64,000 nucleotides of DNA from Sphingomonas jaspsi DSM 18422 (GCF_000585415.1 NZ_KK073876.1:803810-867809), one strand, 5' to 3'. Positions 17,990 through 27,501 are shown, counted from the first letter of the stretch. Notes: a model not told the origin generated them from the sequence alone. Made by a program: numbers and translations.

Positions 17990-18487
17990 CCAGTCGCCCA
18001 GCAACCGCCCGAACGGGAGGGTGAAGAACCCGGCCACCAGCAGGGCGCCCAGGACCATGCCGCGCACCGCAGACTTGTGGCGCGCGGCATCGTGCCGGCG
18101 TGCGGCCAGGATGATCACCGGCACCTGGATGATGGTCCAGATCGACAGCAGGTGGATGATCGAAAAGCCGCCGCGATTGATGCCGCGGATGAACAAGGTG
18201 TCGATGGCGGTCAGGAACATGGCGCCCGCCCAGACCCATCCCAGCCGCCGGTGCAGCCGGTCGCCGCGCCGCCGCAGCAGCATGACCGGCGTCAGCACCA
18301 TCGCCACCGCGATCGTTGCAAGGTGGAACCAGATGACAGCCGGGATTCGCGCCCAGTCGTCATGCCCGCGCGCGACAGCAAGGGCCAGCACCACCGCCAT
18401 CGCCACCGCGCCGGCGGCGAGCAGCCGATCGAATGGCGTGACAGCCAGCGGCGAATGCCGGATCGGCGAATTGGCGGCAGTGGCCAT
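17978..18487 (-). CDS. DUF2306-like membrane protein
   Basis: 169 residues with four predicted membrane helices. The pattern HRRLGWVWAGAMFLTA (about 80-95) followed by GGFSIIHLLSIWTI (about 106-119) is characteristic of DUF2306 proteins, whose function is unknown. It runs leftward, converging on the preceding membrane-protein gene with a 12-bp overlap of coding ends. The 157-bp gap before the DUF885 gene should hold both divergent promoters. Confidence 0.75.
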   Translation of the reverse strand: MATAANSPIRHSPLAVTPFDRLLAAGAVAMAVVLALAVARGHDDWARIPAVIWFHLATIAVAMVLTPVMLLRRRGDRLHRRLGWVWAGAMFLTAIDTLFIRGINRGGFSIIHLLSIWTIIQVPVIILAARRHDAARHKSAVRGMVLGALLVAGFFTLPFGRLLGDWLFG

Positions 18488-18644
18488 GATATTTCCCCCC
18501 GTTTCGGAATTGACCGACAGGCCGCCTCCGCTGCCATGCTACCACGGTCATGTTACGGTCCAAGCCCCGATTCCACCGTTAGTCGAACAGGCTTTGCCTA
18601 CGCGGTCCGCGCGCCTAGTCTCCCGCCCAACAGGGAGGCTCATC

Positions 18645-20399
18645 ATGACCATTCGTACCGTGCTGCTCGCCGCAACCATGCTCGCCGCTACGCCCGCGCT
18701 CGCCGCGCCGGTCGACGATTTCAAGCGGCTGCAGGACGATTATTGGGCCGCCTATCTGAAGGACAATCCGGCGACCGCGACCTCCGTCGGGGTCAGCACC
18801 TACGACCGCGAACTGGGGACGTTTACGCTGGCCGAAATGGACCGCCAGGCGGCGGAGGCAAAGGCGTTCCTGACCCGCCTCGACGCGATCCCGCTGTCGT
18901 CGCTGCCGCCGTCGGAAAAGGCCAATTACGCCATCCTCAGGGACAATCTGCAAAGCCAGATCACGGCCAACGGGTTCGGCCAGCGGCAGGTCAACTATTC
19001 GATCCTCGGCAGCGTTCACAGCGGCCTTGCCGGGATGGGCGAGGGCCAGCCGTTCCGCACCTATGCCGACTATGACAACTACCTCGCGCGCATCGCCCAC
19101 GTGCCGCAGGTCATGGCCGACTATTCGGCGATGAGCGTCAAGGCGGCCAGGGAAGGTTATACTCAGCCGTGCGTCGCGATGGTCGGTTTCGACCAGACCA
19201 TCACCGGCGTCATCGCTGCCGATCCCGCCAAGTCGCGCTTCTACGCACCCTTCGCGACCGACAAGCCTGCCAGCGTCACCGACGCACAATGGGCCGACCT
19301 GCAGGCGCGGGCCAAGGCGCTGATCGCAGGCAAGATAAACCCCAGCTACCAGGCCTTCGCCGCGACCTACGACCGCGACATCAAGGGCCGTTGCCGCACC
19401 AATGCATCGATCTCGTCGATGCCGCAGGGCAAGGACTATTACGCCTTCCAGGTCCGCCAGCAGACGACGACCAACCTCACGCCCGACCAGATCCACGACA
19501 TCGGATTGCGCGAGGTCGCGCGCATCCGCGCCGAGATGGTCGAAGTCGCGAAAAAGGCCGGCTTCGCCAGCCGCGAGGCGATGATCGCCGATATGCGGAC
19601 CAATCCCAAATATTATGCCAAGACGCCCGAAGAGCTGATGGCCGCCGCCTCGCGCATGGCCAAGATCATCGACGGCAAGATGCCCAGCCTGTTCACCCGC
19701 CTGCCGCGGCTGCCCTACGGCGTGAAGGAGATCCCTGCCGAAATCGCCGCCGGCACGACCACGGCCTATTACAATCCGGGCAGCCCCGACGCGGGCCTTG
19801 CCGGCTTCTATTTCGTCAACACCTCGAAGCTCGATCAGCGCCCGTTGTGGGAGCTTCCGGCGCTGACCGTCCATGAAGCAGTGCCCGGCCACCACATGCA
19901 GATCGCGACACAGCAGGAACTCGACACGCCGGCGTGGCGCAAGGCGACGGCATTTTACACCGCCTTTGTCGAGGGCTGGGGCCTCTACTCCGAACGGCTC
20001 GGCATCGAAATGGGCATCTACGACACGCCGCAAAAGAACATGGGCCGGCTAAGCTACGAAATGTGGCGCGCCTGCCGCCTGGTCGTCGACACCGGGATCC
20101 ATGCCAAGGGCTGGACAAAGGAGCAGGCGGTAGCCTTCATGAAGGACAACAGCGCGCTGACCGATGCCAACATCGATGCCGAAGTGAACCGCTACATCAG
20201 CAATCCCGGCCAGGCGCTGGCGTACAAGCTGGGCGAACTCAAAATCCGCGAACTGCGCGCGCGGGCAGAAAAGGAACTCGGGGCCAAGTTCGACCTGCGC
20301 CGGTTCCACGATGCCGTGCTGGGGCAGGGTGCCTTGCCGCTCGACGCGCTGGACACGCAGATCAACGACTGGATCGCGGCGGAAAAGGCGAAGGGGTAG
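18645..20399 (+). CDS. Secreted DUF885 family metallopeptidase-like protein
   Basis: 584 residues. A signal peptide ends near ALAAP (about residue 21). The DUF885 domain fills the rest, with the metal-site pattern HEAVPGHH near residue 410 and a downstream FVEGWGLYSE near 440 that supplies further ligands. Relatives behave as zinc-dependent carboxypeptidase/oligopeptidase-like enzymes; export suggests periplasmic peptide degradation. The ATG at 18645 has Shine-Dalgarno GGGAGG. The frame is open far upstream, but the signal peptide fixes the start. Confidence 0.88.
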   Translation: MTIRTVLLAATMLAATPALAAPVDDFKRLQDDYWAAYLKDNPATATSVGVSTYDRELGTFTLAEMDRQAAEAKAFLTRLDAIPLSSLPPSEKANYAILRDNLQSQITANGFGQRQVNYSILGSVHSGLAGMGEGQPFRTYADYDNYLARIAHVPQVMADYSAMSVKAAREGYTQPCVAMVGFDQTITGVIAADPAKSRFYAPFATDKPASVTDAQWADLQARAKALIAGKINPSYQAFAATYDRDIKGRCRTNASISSMPQGKDYYAFQVRQQTTTNLTPDQIHDIGLREVARIRAEMVEVAKKAGFASREAMIADMRTNPKYYAKTPEELMAAASRMAKIIDGKMPSLFTRLPRLPYGVKEIPAEIAAGTTTAYYNPGSPDAGLAGFYFVNTSKLDQRPLWELPALTVHEAVPGHHMQIATQQELDTPAWRKATAFYTAFVEGWGLYSERLGIEMGIYDTPQKNMGRLSYEMWRACRLVVDTGIHAKGWTKEQAVAFMKDNSALTDANIDAEVNRYISNPGQALAYKLGELKIRELRARAEKELGAKFDLRRFHDAVLGQGALPLDALDTQINDWIAAEKAKG

Positions 20400-20418
20400 G
20401 CGTTAAGGCCTATCCCAA

Positions 20419-20823
20419 TCACTCCTCGGGCGCAGTGTCGGCTTGGTTTTGCTCGCCGCGTTCGTTGAACGCTTGGGCAATGATCTGCTGGTTGCAGCCG
20501 GTAAAGCCGCCCGGGCCGACCGGGGAGCAGCTGTTGATGCCGTTCTTGCCGTAGGTTTCGAGCGCGATGGCGCGATTGGCCCAGCTCTGGCGCGATTGCA
20601 GCGAGCCGGTCGTGCGCAGCTTTTCGGGAATGCGGTAGCGTTCGGCCTCGGGCTTGCGGGCGCAGACGACCACTTCGTCATCGGTCGATCGCGGGCACGG
20701 ATCGGTGCCGTAGACGATGATTTCGCTGATCTTGGCGCCGCTCTGGGCCTGCGCGGGCGCGACCGGAGCCAAAGCGGGAATCGCCAGCACGGCGGCGGTC
20801 AGGGTGAGGGACAATTTGCTCAT
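20419..20823 (-). CDS. Small secreted protein of unknown function
   Basis: 134 residues. A signal peptide ends at APAQAQ (about residue 27). The mature part has four cysteines (in DPCPRS, VVVCARK, NSCSP and TGCNQQ), probably two disulfides, and the motif DDEVVVCARKPEAERYRIPEKLR, which I associate with small exported proteins of sphingomonads. No function is known. It is monocistronic and converges on the DUF885 gene. Confidence 0.75.
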   Translation of the reverse strand: MSKLSLTLTAAVLAIPALAPVAPAQAQSGAKISEIIVYGTDPCPRSTDDEVVVCARKPEAERYRIPEKLRTTGSLQSRQSWANRAIALETYGKNGINSCSPVGPGGFTGCNQQIIAQAFNERGEQNQADTAPEE

Positions 20824-20875
20824 TTCACTCGTCCTTTGCTCTGGTTCCAGCGCATGAAGCCCGCGGCCGGTTCCG

Positions 20876-21412
20876 TCATATCCTCTTCGACAGGGCGATG
20901 GCGACCCGGCATCCCGCGCGGATTGCGGCAGTCAGCACCGGATAAGCGATGGCCTGCTGCGCGCCATGTTCGCGGGCAGTTTCGCGATGCTCCAGCTCCT
21001 CGGCCTGGAAATCGGCGATGTCCGCCGCCAGTTCCGGATCGCTGTCGCCCAGTTCGGCCAGTTGTTCAGCGTAATGGCGGTCGATCTCGGTCTCTACCGC
21101 GTCGGTGCAGGCCATTGCCGCCTTTTCGCTGATCAGCGCGGTCGCGGCGCCGAGCGCGAACCCCGCGACGTTCCAGATCGGCTGCAGCGCGGTCGGGCGC
21201 ACGCGGCGTTCGGCCAAAAGGTGGTTGAACCGCTTCAGATGACGCTCTTCCTGCGCCGCCATGCGCGCGATCTGATGCGCTGCGGGGCTGCCGCGGCCGA
21301 GGACCGCCAGCTGGCCGGCATAGATGCGGGTCGCGCCATATTCGCCGGCCTGGTCGACGCGCAGCATCGATTCAGTGGCGGGCTTTTTCTGGCCGGGCTG
21401 CCAGCGGCTCAT
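20876..21412 (-). CDS. coq7: Demethoxyubiquinone hydroxylase Coq7
   Basis: 178-residue ferritin-like diiron monooxygenase for the last hydroxylation of ubiquinone synthesis. Ligand motifs are RVDQAGEYGA (first Glu), QEERHLKRF (ExxH), a central Glu in ETEIDRHY and EELEHRE (ExxH). The ATG at 21412 overlaps the dsbB stop (ATGA). It is the last gene of the operon nadD-rsfS-rlmH-envC-ctpA-dsbB-coq7. The other ubiquinone gene in the window is ubiG at 37.7 kb. Confidence 0.95.
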   Translation of the reverse strand: MSRWQPGQKKPATESMLRVDQAGEYGATRIYAGQLAVLGRGSPAAHQIARMAAQEERHLKRFNHLLAERRVRPTALQPIWNVAGFALGAATALISEKAAMACTDAVETEIDRHYAEQLAELGDSDPELAADIADFQAEELEHRETAREHGAQQAIAYPVLTAAIRAGCRVAIALSKRI

Positions 21413-21894
21413 GCGCTTTTCCGCAAGGCCAAAACAGCGATAACCGCTGCCGAGGTAAGCGAGACGATCGCGTTCCAGCCGGCGATCGAAATACCGAACA
21501 GCGACCAGGGAATTTGGTCGCAGCGGATCAGCGGCTGGTTCATCAGCTCGTCCAGCGTCATCGCACCGCCCGCCGTGCAAGTGGTGAGGCCCTCCCACCA
21601 TTTCTGCTCGACCCCGGCGTGGAAGACGCCGATCCCGCCCGAGATTGCGATTGCCAGCGCCGCCAGCAGGACCAGCGGACGCGCCTTTGCCGGGCCCACG
21701 GCGAAGGACGCCAGTGCGATCAGGATGGCGGCGAAATGCGGATAACGCTGCCACCAGCACATCTCGCACGGCGGCAGGCCGCCGACATATTGGAATAGGT
21801 AAGCGCCGCCGATCAGCGCCGCCGGCACCAGCAGCGCCAGCAATCGCGCCTGCTTCAGGCGCACCGTCGAGGCGTCGCGCGGCGGGGCCAGCAT
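21409..21894 (-). CDS. dsbB: Disulfide bond formation protein B
   Basis: 161 residues, four membrane helices. Both redox pairs are present: C43-E-M-C46 in the first periplasmic loop and C106/C125 in the second (TTCTAGG and IRCDQ). DsbB reoxidises DsbA using ubiquinone. The physical link to coq7, with overlapping stop/start, is functionally sensible because DsbB passes electrons to quinone. The start overlaps the ctpA stop by one base. Confidence 0.93.
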   Translation of the reverse strand: MLAPPRDASTVRLKQARLLALLVPAALIGGAYLFQYVGGLPPCEMCWWQRYPHFAAILIALASFAVGPAKARPLVLLAALAIAISGGIGVFHAGVEQKWWEGLTTCTAGGAMTLDELMNQPLIRCDQIPWSLFGISIAGWNAIVSLTSAAVIAVLALRKSA

Positions 21895-23237
21895 CAGCGC
21901 GTCGCCACCTTCGCCGGCGCGGCCGCGGGCGGCGCCAGCCGCTTCAGCGTCTTCAGGGCGTAGTCGAGCTGGAAGTCCTTGACGCCCTTCTTCTCAAGCT
22001 CTTCCGCCGTGGCGGTGAAGCGCGGATCGGACGTCGTATCTTCTTCCAGCACGTCGTCCTTGATGTTCGCCTGGCTCAGCAGGTGGCGGCGAAGGTCCGC
22101 TTCGCGAAGCCGCGGCCGCTTCTTGGCGAAATCGGGGTCGCTCAGCTGCGGCACGGCAATGTCGGGATCGATCCCGCCCGCCTGCACCGACCGGCCCGAC
22201 GGCGTATAATAGCGCGCGGTGGTCAGGCGCAGCGCGGCCTGCGGCCCCATCTGCACCACCGACTGGACCGAACCCTTGCCGAAGCTGCGCTCGCCCATGA
22301 CGATCGCGCGGCGATGATCCTGCAGCGCGCCGGCGACGATTTCGGCCGCCGAGGCGGTGCCGGCGTCGACCAGAATGATGATCGGCTTGCCATGCGACAG
22401 GTCGCCCGGCTTGGCATAGAAGCGCTCGATATCGCTCGGGTCGCGGCCGCGTTCGGACACGACCTCGCCCTGCTCGAGGAAGGCGTCGCTGACCTCGACC
22501 GCCTGGTCGAGCAGCCCGCCCGGATTGTTGCGCAGGTCGATGATATAGCCGGTGGCCTTGCCGCCCGTCGCCTGGTCGATGCTGATCAGCGCTTCACGCG
22601 TCAGCGCGCCGGTGTTGGCCGAAAAGCCATTGATGTTGATGACGCCGACATTGTCCTTGACCTCCCACTTGACCGGCTTCAGCTCGATCTTCTCGCGGGT
22701 GACCTTGACGTCGAACGGCGCGTCGCGGCCGGGGCGGACGATGGTCAGCTTGACCGTCGTGCCCGGCTTGCCGCGCATCTTGTCGACCGCCTCGTCGAGC
22801 GAATAGCCGTAGAGGAATTCGCCATCGATATGGGTGATATAGTCGCCGGCCTTGACCCCGGCGCGGTCGGCCGGGCTGTCTTCGGTCGGGGCGATCACCT
22901 TCACCGCGCCGTCTTCGGTCGACACGGTCAGGCCCAGCCCGCCGTAATTGCCTTCGGTGGTGGTTCGCAGCTGGGCGAAATCCGCGGCCTCGGCATAGCT
23001 CGAATGCGGGTCCAGCGCCGACAGCATGCCGTCGATCGCGCCCTTGATCAGCGTATGGTCGTCGACCTTGTCGACATAATTTTCGCGGACCCGTTCGAAG
23101 ACGCTGAAAAATGTTTCCAGCTCTTTCTGGGTGTTGCTTTCGGATGCGGCCATCGCGGTGGTCGCGATCGGCACCAACGACAGCGCGCCGACCAGGGCCA
23201 GCGGCGGAAGCAGGTTCGACAGGCGTGACTTGGTCAT
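21894..23237 (-). CDS. ctpA: S41 family carboxy-terminal processing peptidase
   Basis: 447 residues. It has a signal peptide or anchor (about 12-30), an N-terminal helical domain, a PDZ domain (about 90-180, with GGLGLTVS), and an S41 protease domain with catalytic Ser in DAGTASAAEI and Lys in ERSFGKGSVQ. The C-terminal 60 residues are charged and Ala-rich. In many bacteria CtpA is found next to EnvC and trims periplasmic proteins and cell-wall hydrolases, as here (envC lies 30 bases upstream). Confidence 0.93.
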   Translation of the reverse strand: MTKSRLSNLLPPLALVGALSLVPIATTAMAASESNTQKELETFFSVFERVRENYVDKVDDHTLIKGAIDGMLSALDPHSSYAEAADFAQLRTTTEGNYGGLGLTVSTEDGAVKVIAPTEDSPADRAGVKAGDYITHIDGEFLYGYSLDEAVDKMRGKPGTTVKLTIVRPGRDAPFDVKVTREKIELKPVKWEVKDNVGVININGFSANTGALTREALISIDQATGGKATGYIIDLRNNPGGLLDQAVEVSDAFLEQGEVVSERGRDPSDIERFYAKPGDLSHGKPIIILVDAGTASAAEIVAGALQDHRRAIVMGERSFGKGSVQSVVQMGPQAALRLTTARYYTPSGRSVQAGGIDPDIAVPQLSDPDFAKKRPRLREADLRRHLLSQANIKDDVLEEDTTSDPRFTATAEELEKKGVKDFQLDYALKTLKRLAPPAAAPAKVATR

Positions 23238-23267
23238 GATTCCCTTTAAGGCTCCTTGCCGCCCAGC

Positions 23268-24449
23268 CTAGCGGGCTTTCCCGGCATTGGACAGCGGTAC
23301 AGATGAAGCTGCGATGAAGGCAGGCGATTTTGGCACGCCCTTGTCCCGAAATTCGACAGACAGCGGTCCCAGCGCGCGTCCGATCTGCTCGCCCGCCCTC
23401 ACACGGCTTCCGGCCTTGAGGTCAGACGACAGGCCCAGCAGCATGGTCGACCGGCCACCGCCATGGTCGATGATCATCACCCCGTCGTAACCGCGATAGG
23501 GCGCCGCGAAGAGGATGGTACCGTCCGCCGGCGCGCGCACGGCGGCGCCGCGGTCGGTGGCGAAGGTGACCCCGCGTGCGACGATCCCGCTCGGGCTGAC
23601 CGAACCCAGCCCGTCGCTCACCGGCGCGTCGACTGGAAGCATGTAGGGCAGGGGCGCACGATAAGGCTCGCCCTCCGGCCCCGCCGGTCGGGGCGGTGAC
23701 AGGCCCATCGGCACCAGTTCGGCGGCCATTGCCAGCGCATTGCGCCGCAGGGCCGCGCTCTCTTCGGCGCCGGACAGCGTCTCGCTGCTCGCCAGCACGG
23801 CATCGCCCGCGACCAGCGACTGGCCGGCCAGCGCTTGTTGCCGGGCGATCGCTTGCCGCTCCAGGTCGGCGAAGCGGACGCGGCGCGATTCCAGCAGTCG
23901 CCGGTTCTCGGCCAGCGCCGTGCGTGCGTCCGCGGCCTGCCGTGCCAGCGCCGTCCGCCGGTCGAGGTCGGCACGCAGCGCGGCGCTGCGCCGTTCGATC
24001 ACCGGCCGGGTCGCATCGACCAGCGCCTTTACCCGCACCAGCTCCTCCACACCGCCGCCGTCGGCCAGCACCAGCAGCGGCGGCTGGCGGCCCATCGTGA
24101 CCAGGCCCGCCAGCAGCGATGCCAGCGGGGCGCGGCGCTCGGCCAACCGCCGCTCGGATAGCGCCCGTGCTGCGTTGGCAGCCCGGACTTCGGCCTCGGA
24201 CTGGCTGATCCGCGCTTCGGCCTCGTCGATGGCGGCGCCCGCGGCCGCCTGTTCGCGGCGAAGGCGCGACGCCTCGTCGCCGGCCCTGGCGGCATCGCCC
24301 TCCAGCTTCGCCAGGCGGTCGGCGGCGGCCCTGGCGTCCTTGCGCGCCGCCGCAACCAGCGCATCGCTCGTCGGGATCGACGAGGTCACGGGCCCGCTGG
24401 CGGCAATGGCCATGCACGCCAGCGCCGGGAGAAGGGCCGCCGCCCGCAT
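23268..24449 (-). CDS. envC: Murein hydrolase activator EnvC-like (degenerate LytM domain)
   Basis: 393 residues: signal peptide, a long coiled coil (about 28-240, rich in Ala/Arg/Glu), and a C-terminal LytM/M23 domain (about 285-385). The catalytic M23 residues are replaced: the first His site reads GVTFATDRG and the HxH site reads LSVEFRDKG, as in EnvC, which activates amidases instead of cutting peptidoglycan. The start overlaps the rlmH stop by one base. Likely role: recruitment and activation of septal amidases. Confidence 0.88.
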   Translation of the reverse strand: MRAAALLPALACMAIAASGPVTSSIPTSDALVAAARKDARAAADRLAKLEGDAARAGDEASRLRREQAAAGAAIDEAEARISQSEAEVRAANAARALSERRLAERRAPLASLLAGLVTMGRQPPLLVLADGGGVEELVRVKALVDATRPVIERRSAALRADLDRRTALARQAADARTALAENRRLLESRRVRFADLERQAIARQQALAGQSLVAGDAVLASSETLSGAEESAALRRNALAMAAELVPMGLSPPRPAGPEGEPYRAPLPYMLPVDAPVSDGLGSVSPSGIVARGVTFATDRGAAVRAPADGTILFAAPYRGYDGVMIIDHGGGRSTMLLGLSSDLKAGSRVRAGEQIGRALGPLSVEFRDKGVPKSPAFIAASSVPLSNAGKAR

Positions 24450-24871
24450 CAGCCTTCCCGATGATAGGGGTGGTTGGCGAGGATGCTGGTCGCGCGGAAC
24501 AACTGTTCGGCCAGCATCGCGCGCGCCATCATGTGCGGCCAGGTCGCGGGCCCGAAGCTCAGCAGCAGGTCGGCGTCCGCCTTCAGCGCCTCGTCATGCC
24601 CATCGGCGGCGCCGATCAGGAAACGTGCCTCGCGCCGGCCGGTATCGCGCCAGCCTTCCAGCTTTTTCGCGAAGTCCATCGACGACAGCGGCTTGCCGCG
24701 CTCGTCGAGCACCACCGTTACCGCATTGGACGCGGCCTCGGGCAGCGTCCCGCCGCGGTCGGGCAGCTCGCTGACCTTTGTCGGCCAGCTTATCCGTTTC
24801 AGGTAGCGATCGGTCAGTTCCGCCTCCGGCGACCGACCGATCTTTCCGCGCGCGATGATGTGGAGCAGCAT
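24449..24871 (-). CDS. rlmH: 23S rRNA pseudouridine(1915) N3-methyltransferase RlmH
   Basis: 140-residue SPOUT methyltransferase. The SAM-binding knot is visible as FLIGAADGHDE (about 85-95), and the C-terminal signature RAMLAEQLFRATSILANHPYHRE is complete. It methylates the pseudouridine at 1915 of 23S rRNA. The order rsfS-rlmH is widely conserved; here the two are separated by about 20 bases in the same operon. Confidence 0.96.
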   Translation of the reverse strand: MLLHIIARGKIGRSPEAELTDRYLKRISWPTKVSELPDRGGTLPEAASNAVTVVLDERGKPLSSMDFAKKLEGWRDTGRREARFLIGAADGHDEALKADADLLLSFGPATWPHMMARAMLAEQLFRATSILANHPYHREG

Positions 24872-24892
24872 CGCTAGCTCAGGGCCTGTTCG

Positions 24893-25297
24893 TCAGGCGC
24901 CGGGCGTGGCCGTCTTGGCCGGGGCGTCGTCGCCGAACGCCCACATCCGCTCAAGATTGTAGAAGGTGCGCACTTCGGGGCGGAACAGGTGGACGATGAC
25001 GTCGTCGGCATCGATCAGCACCCAGTCGGCGACCGGCAGGCCTTCGATCCGCACGATGCGGCCGAACTGCTGCTTGATCTTTTCGGCGAGCTTGGTCGCC
25101 ATCGACGCGACCTGGCGCGACGAGCGGCCCGATGCGATCACCATATGGTCCGCGATCGACGATTTGCCGGCCAGCGGGATGGTCACCATCTCCACCGCCT
25201 GGTCGTCGTCGAGGCTCTTGAGGACGAGCTGGTGCAGCGCCTCCACATCGGCATCATTCGCCGCGGGTGCAGGGGGCGCAGTTACGGGATCGGCCAA
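24893..25297 (-). CDS. rsfS: Ribosome silencing factor RsfS
   Basis: 134 residues by the TTG start; RsfS domain from about residue 18 to 115, with SIADHMVIASGRS and DWVLIDADDVIVHLFRPEVRTFYNLE. It binds ribosomal protein uL14 and blocks subunit joining in slow growth. I chose TTG at 25297 because AAGGAG lies five bases before it; a GTG two codons earlier would overlap the nadD stop (GTGA) but has a poorly spaced site. The C-terminal 20 residues are a variable Ala/Pro tail. Confidence 0.93.
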   Translation of the reverse strand: MADPVTAPPAPAANDADVEALHQLVLKSLDDDQAVEMVTIPLAGKSSIADHMVIASGRSSRQVASMATKLAEKIKQQFGRIVRIEGLPVADWVLIDADDVIVHLFRPEVRTFYNLERMWAFGDDAPAKTATPGA

Positions 25298-25299
25298 GG

Positions 25300-25923
25300 T
25301 CACTCCTTTGGATGCACGCGCGGTGCGCCGGGATTGGCGAAACGGCGGTGCCAGTTCGGGTCGAGCGCGCGCAGGCGTGTGGCAGAGGTCCGGTCGGGCG
25401 GCAGGCGAAGGAAGATAATCGCCGGTGCACTCCAGTCCGTCCACTGCCTTGCCATGGCCGAGGGTCGGACGAATTTCCTCAACCAGCCCATCGCGCGCGC
25501 CGCGCGGGCATCGTCATCATAGCTTGGACGGCTCAGCACCGCAATCGGCACGCTCCGCACCAGGCGTCGCCAGTCCTTCCAGCGATGCAGATCGGGGATC
25601 GTATCCTCGCCCATCAGCCAGATGAAGCGGTGCATCGGCCAGCGTTTCAGCAGCGCCGCGACCGTGTCGACGGTGTAGCGGGTGCCCGCCTCGCGCTCGA
25701 AATCGCTCACTTTGATCCGGCTGCGCCGCGCCATGACCCGCGCCGATGCCAGCCGGGCGTCATAGGGTGCCATGCCCTTGGCGGGCTTCAGCGGATTGCC
25801 CGGGCTGACCAGCCACCACACTTCATCCAGCCCCAGCGCCGCCATCGCCGCCAGGCTCATCCGCCGGTGGCCGCGGTGCGCGGGGTTGAAGCTCCCCCCC
25901 AGTAGGCCGATGCGCTTGGTCAT
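25300..25923 (-). CDS. nadD: Nicotinate-nucleotide adenylyltransferase NadD
   Basis: 207 residues. Nucleotidyltransferase motifs GGSFNPAHRGHR (residues 9-20) and the C-terminal TSATRLR (the ISxxxxR motif) are both present. It makes deamido-NAD from nicotinate mononucleotide. It is the first gene of the leftward operon ending at coq7; its stop overlaps the Shine-Dalgarno/start region of rsfS. Confidence 0.95.
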   Translation of the reverse strand: MTKRIGLLGGSFNPAHRGHRRMSLAAMAALGLDEVWWLVSPGNPLKPAKGMAPYDARLASARVMARRSRIKVSDFEREAGTRYTVDTVAALLKRWPMHRFIWLMGEDTIPDLHRWKDWRRLVRSVPIAVLSRPSYDDDARAARAMGWLRKFVRPSAMARQWTDWSAPAIIFLRLPPDRTSATRLRALDPNWHRRFANPGAPRVHPKE

Positions 25924-25995
25924 TCGCGTGTCTGGCTAGCATCCCCCCTTGGCGCGCGCCACTGCCCCGGCTTAAGAGGGCGGCTCAAGGGGGAC

Positions 25996-27048
25996 ATGAT
26001 GGGCGAATTCGAAGCGATCGGTGATGTGGTGAGCGGCGGCATGCTGGGCCGGGCGGTCGAGCCGCGCGCCGGCGAAGTCGGTGCCGACGGTCACACCCAC
26101 GAAACCGAATGCCTCAATTGCGGCACCGCGCTGCAGGGCGAATTCTGCCACGCCTGCGGCCAGCACGGCCATGTCCATCGCACCTTGAGCGCCTTCTTCC
26201 ACGACATCCTGCACGGTGTGCTGCATTTCGAGGGCAAGACCTGGCGCACCCTGCCGCTGCTGGCCTGGCGTCCGGGCGAGCTCACCCGCCGCTACATCGA
26301 CGGCGAACGCGCCAAGTTCGTTTCGCCGATGGGCCTGTTCCTGTTCAGCGTGTTCCTGATGTTCGCCGTCATCGGCTTCACCAACATCGTCCATTTCGCC
26401 GAAGCGCCCGAAGTGCGGAGCCAGATCCAGGCCGACGTGGCCAAGGACGAAGCGAAGCTGAAGGCGCTCCAGGCCGACCGCGCGGCAGCCAAGGCGGCAG
26501 GAAAATCGACCGCCGCGATCGACGATCGCATGGCCAAGGTCGAAGAAGACCTCAAGGTCGAGCGCGAAATGGTCAAGCGCGGCGTCGTCCAGGGCACGGT
26601 CAACAAGGTCAGCACCGATATCCCCGGCCCGATCGGGGAGGCCATTCGCAAGGCCAACGCCAACCCCGACCTGTTCCTCTACAAGCTGAAGTCCAGCGCC
26701 TACAAATGGAGCTGGGCACTGATCCCGCTGTCGATTCCGTTCATGTGGCTGCTGTTCCCCTTCAGCCGCCGCTTCCGCCTTTACGATCACACTGTGTTCG
26801 TGACCTATTCGCTGTGTTTCATGACCTTGCTGGCATGCGTCGCCGCGATCTTCGGCGCGGTCGGGCTTGGGCCGGTGGCGGGGCTCATGGTGCTGGTCCC
26901 GCCCGTCCACATCTATCGACAGCTGAAGGGCGCCTACGGCCTCGGCCGGTTCGGCGCGCTTTGGCGCACCGCCGTGCTCGTGGTAGTCGGCTTCGCCGTC
27001 CTGGTTGGCTTCATCATCCTGCTGGCCGCGCTAGGCCTGTTCGAATGA
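25996..27048 (+). CDS. DUF3667 family membrane protein
   Basis: 350 residues. An N-terminal zinc-ribbon-like pair CLNCG...CHACG (about 37-53) precedes the DUF3667 core (FFHDILHGVLHFEGKTWRTLPLLAWRPGELTRRYIDGERAKFVSP, shown here only as family anchor by its start and end). Membrane helices lie near 110-130, 235-255, 270-290 and 320-345, with a charged coiled-coil insert around 150-200. Function is unknown. It is monocistronic, with stop codons of this gene and the next, convergent gene adjacent. Confidence 0.85.
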   Translation: MMGEFEAIGDVVSGGMLGRAVEPRAGEVGADGHTHETECLNCGTALQGEFCHACGQHGHVHRTLSAFFHDILHGVLHFEGKTWRTLPLLAWRPGELTRRYIDGERAKFVSPMGLFLFSVFLMFAVIGFTNIVHFAEAPEVRSQIQADVAKDEAKLKALQADRAAAKAAGKSTAAIDDRMAKVEEDLKVEREMVKRGVVQGTVNKVSTDIPGPIGEAIRKANANPDLFLYKLKSSAYKWSWALIPLSIPFMWLLFPFSRRFRLYDHTVFVTYSLCFMTLLACVAAIFGAVGLGPVAGLMVLVPPVHIYRQLKGAYGLGRFGALWRTAVLVVVGFAVLVGFIILLAALGLFE

Positions 27049-27429
27049 TCATTTTCCGCAGGGGAATTTGACCGCCAGAATGCGGTTGGTCGCCTCGGTC
27101 ATGTTGATCTTCGCCCGATCGGCCGCGGGGATCGCGCCCAGCCGCTGCATGAATTCGTCGGACGTCATCTTCTGCGGTCCCGGCGGCGGGCAATAACGGC
27201 GGGGCTGGCCAGCTTTTTCTGCTGCCAGACGCTGCTGTCGAGCCGCCTCGCCCGACGCCTGGCCCTCGTGCATCAGCGCCTTGATCTCGCCACCTGAGAA
27301 TAGCGCCATCGCACCCTTTGCCTTTAGCGCGGTAGCGCGGCGGTGAAACTCTTCCGCATTCATCGACTGGGCCTGCGCCGTGCCCGCAACACTCACCAAC
27401 GCCAACACCACCGCAACATATGCACGCAT
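27049..27429 (-). CDS. Small secreted protein of unknown function
   Basis: 126 residues. A signal peptide ends at GTAQAQS (about residue 21). The mature part is helical and basic, with two cysteines (RRYCPPPG and KFPCGK) that could form one disulfide. I do not recognise the family. The stop is back-to-back with the DUF3667 stop, so the two transcripts converge with no spacer. Confidence 0.65.
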   Translation of the reverse strand: MRAYVAVVLALVSVAGTAQAQSMNAEEFHRRATALKAKGAMALFSGGEIKALMHEGQASGEAARQQRLAAEKAGQPRRYCPPPGPQKMTSDEFMQRLGAIPAADRAKINMTEATNRILAVKFPCGK

Positions 27430-27501
27430 GAAAAAACCCTCCCTGCCTCTTACCGCTGGCGACCAAGGCAGGGAGGGGATGAACGCAGGTTTAACCGCGG
27501 C

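Noticed and set aside
18021..18644. N-terminal extension of the DUF885 protein
   Set aside because: A clean signal peptide and Shine-Dalgarno mark ATG 18645, and the extension is antisense to the DUF2306 gene.
23268..24449. Active M23 endopeptidase
   Set aside because: The HxxxD and HxH zinc ligands are replaced, so it was called an EnvC-type activator instead.
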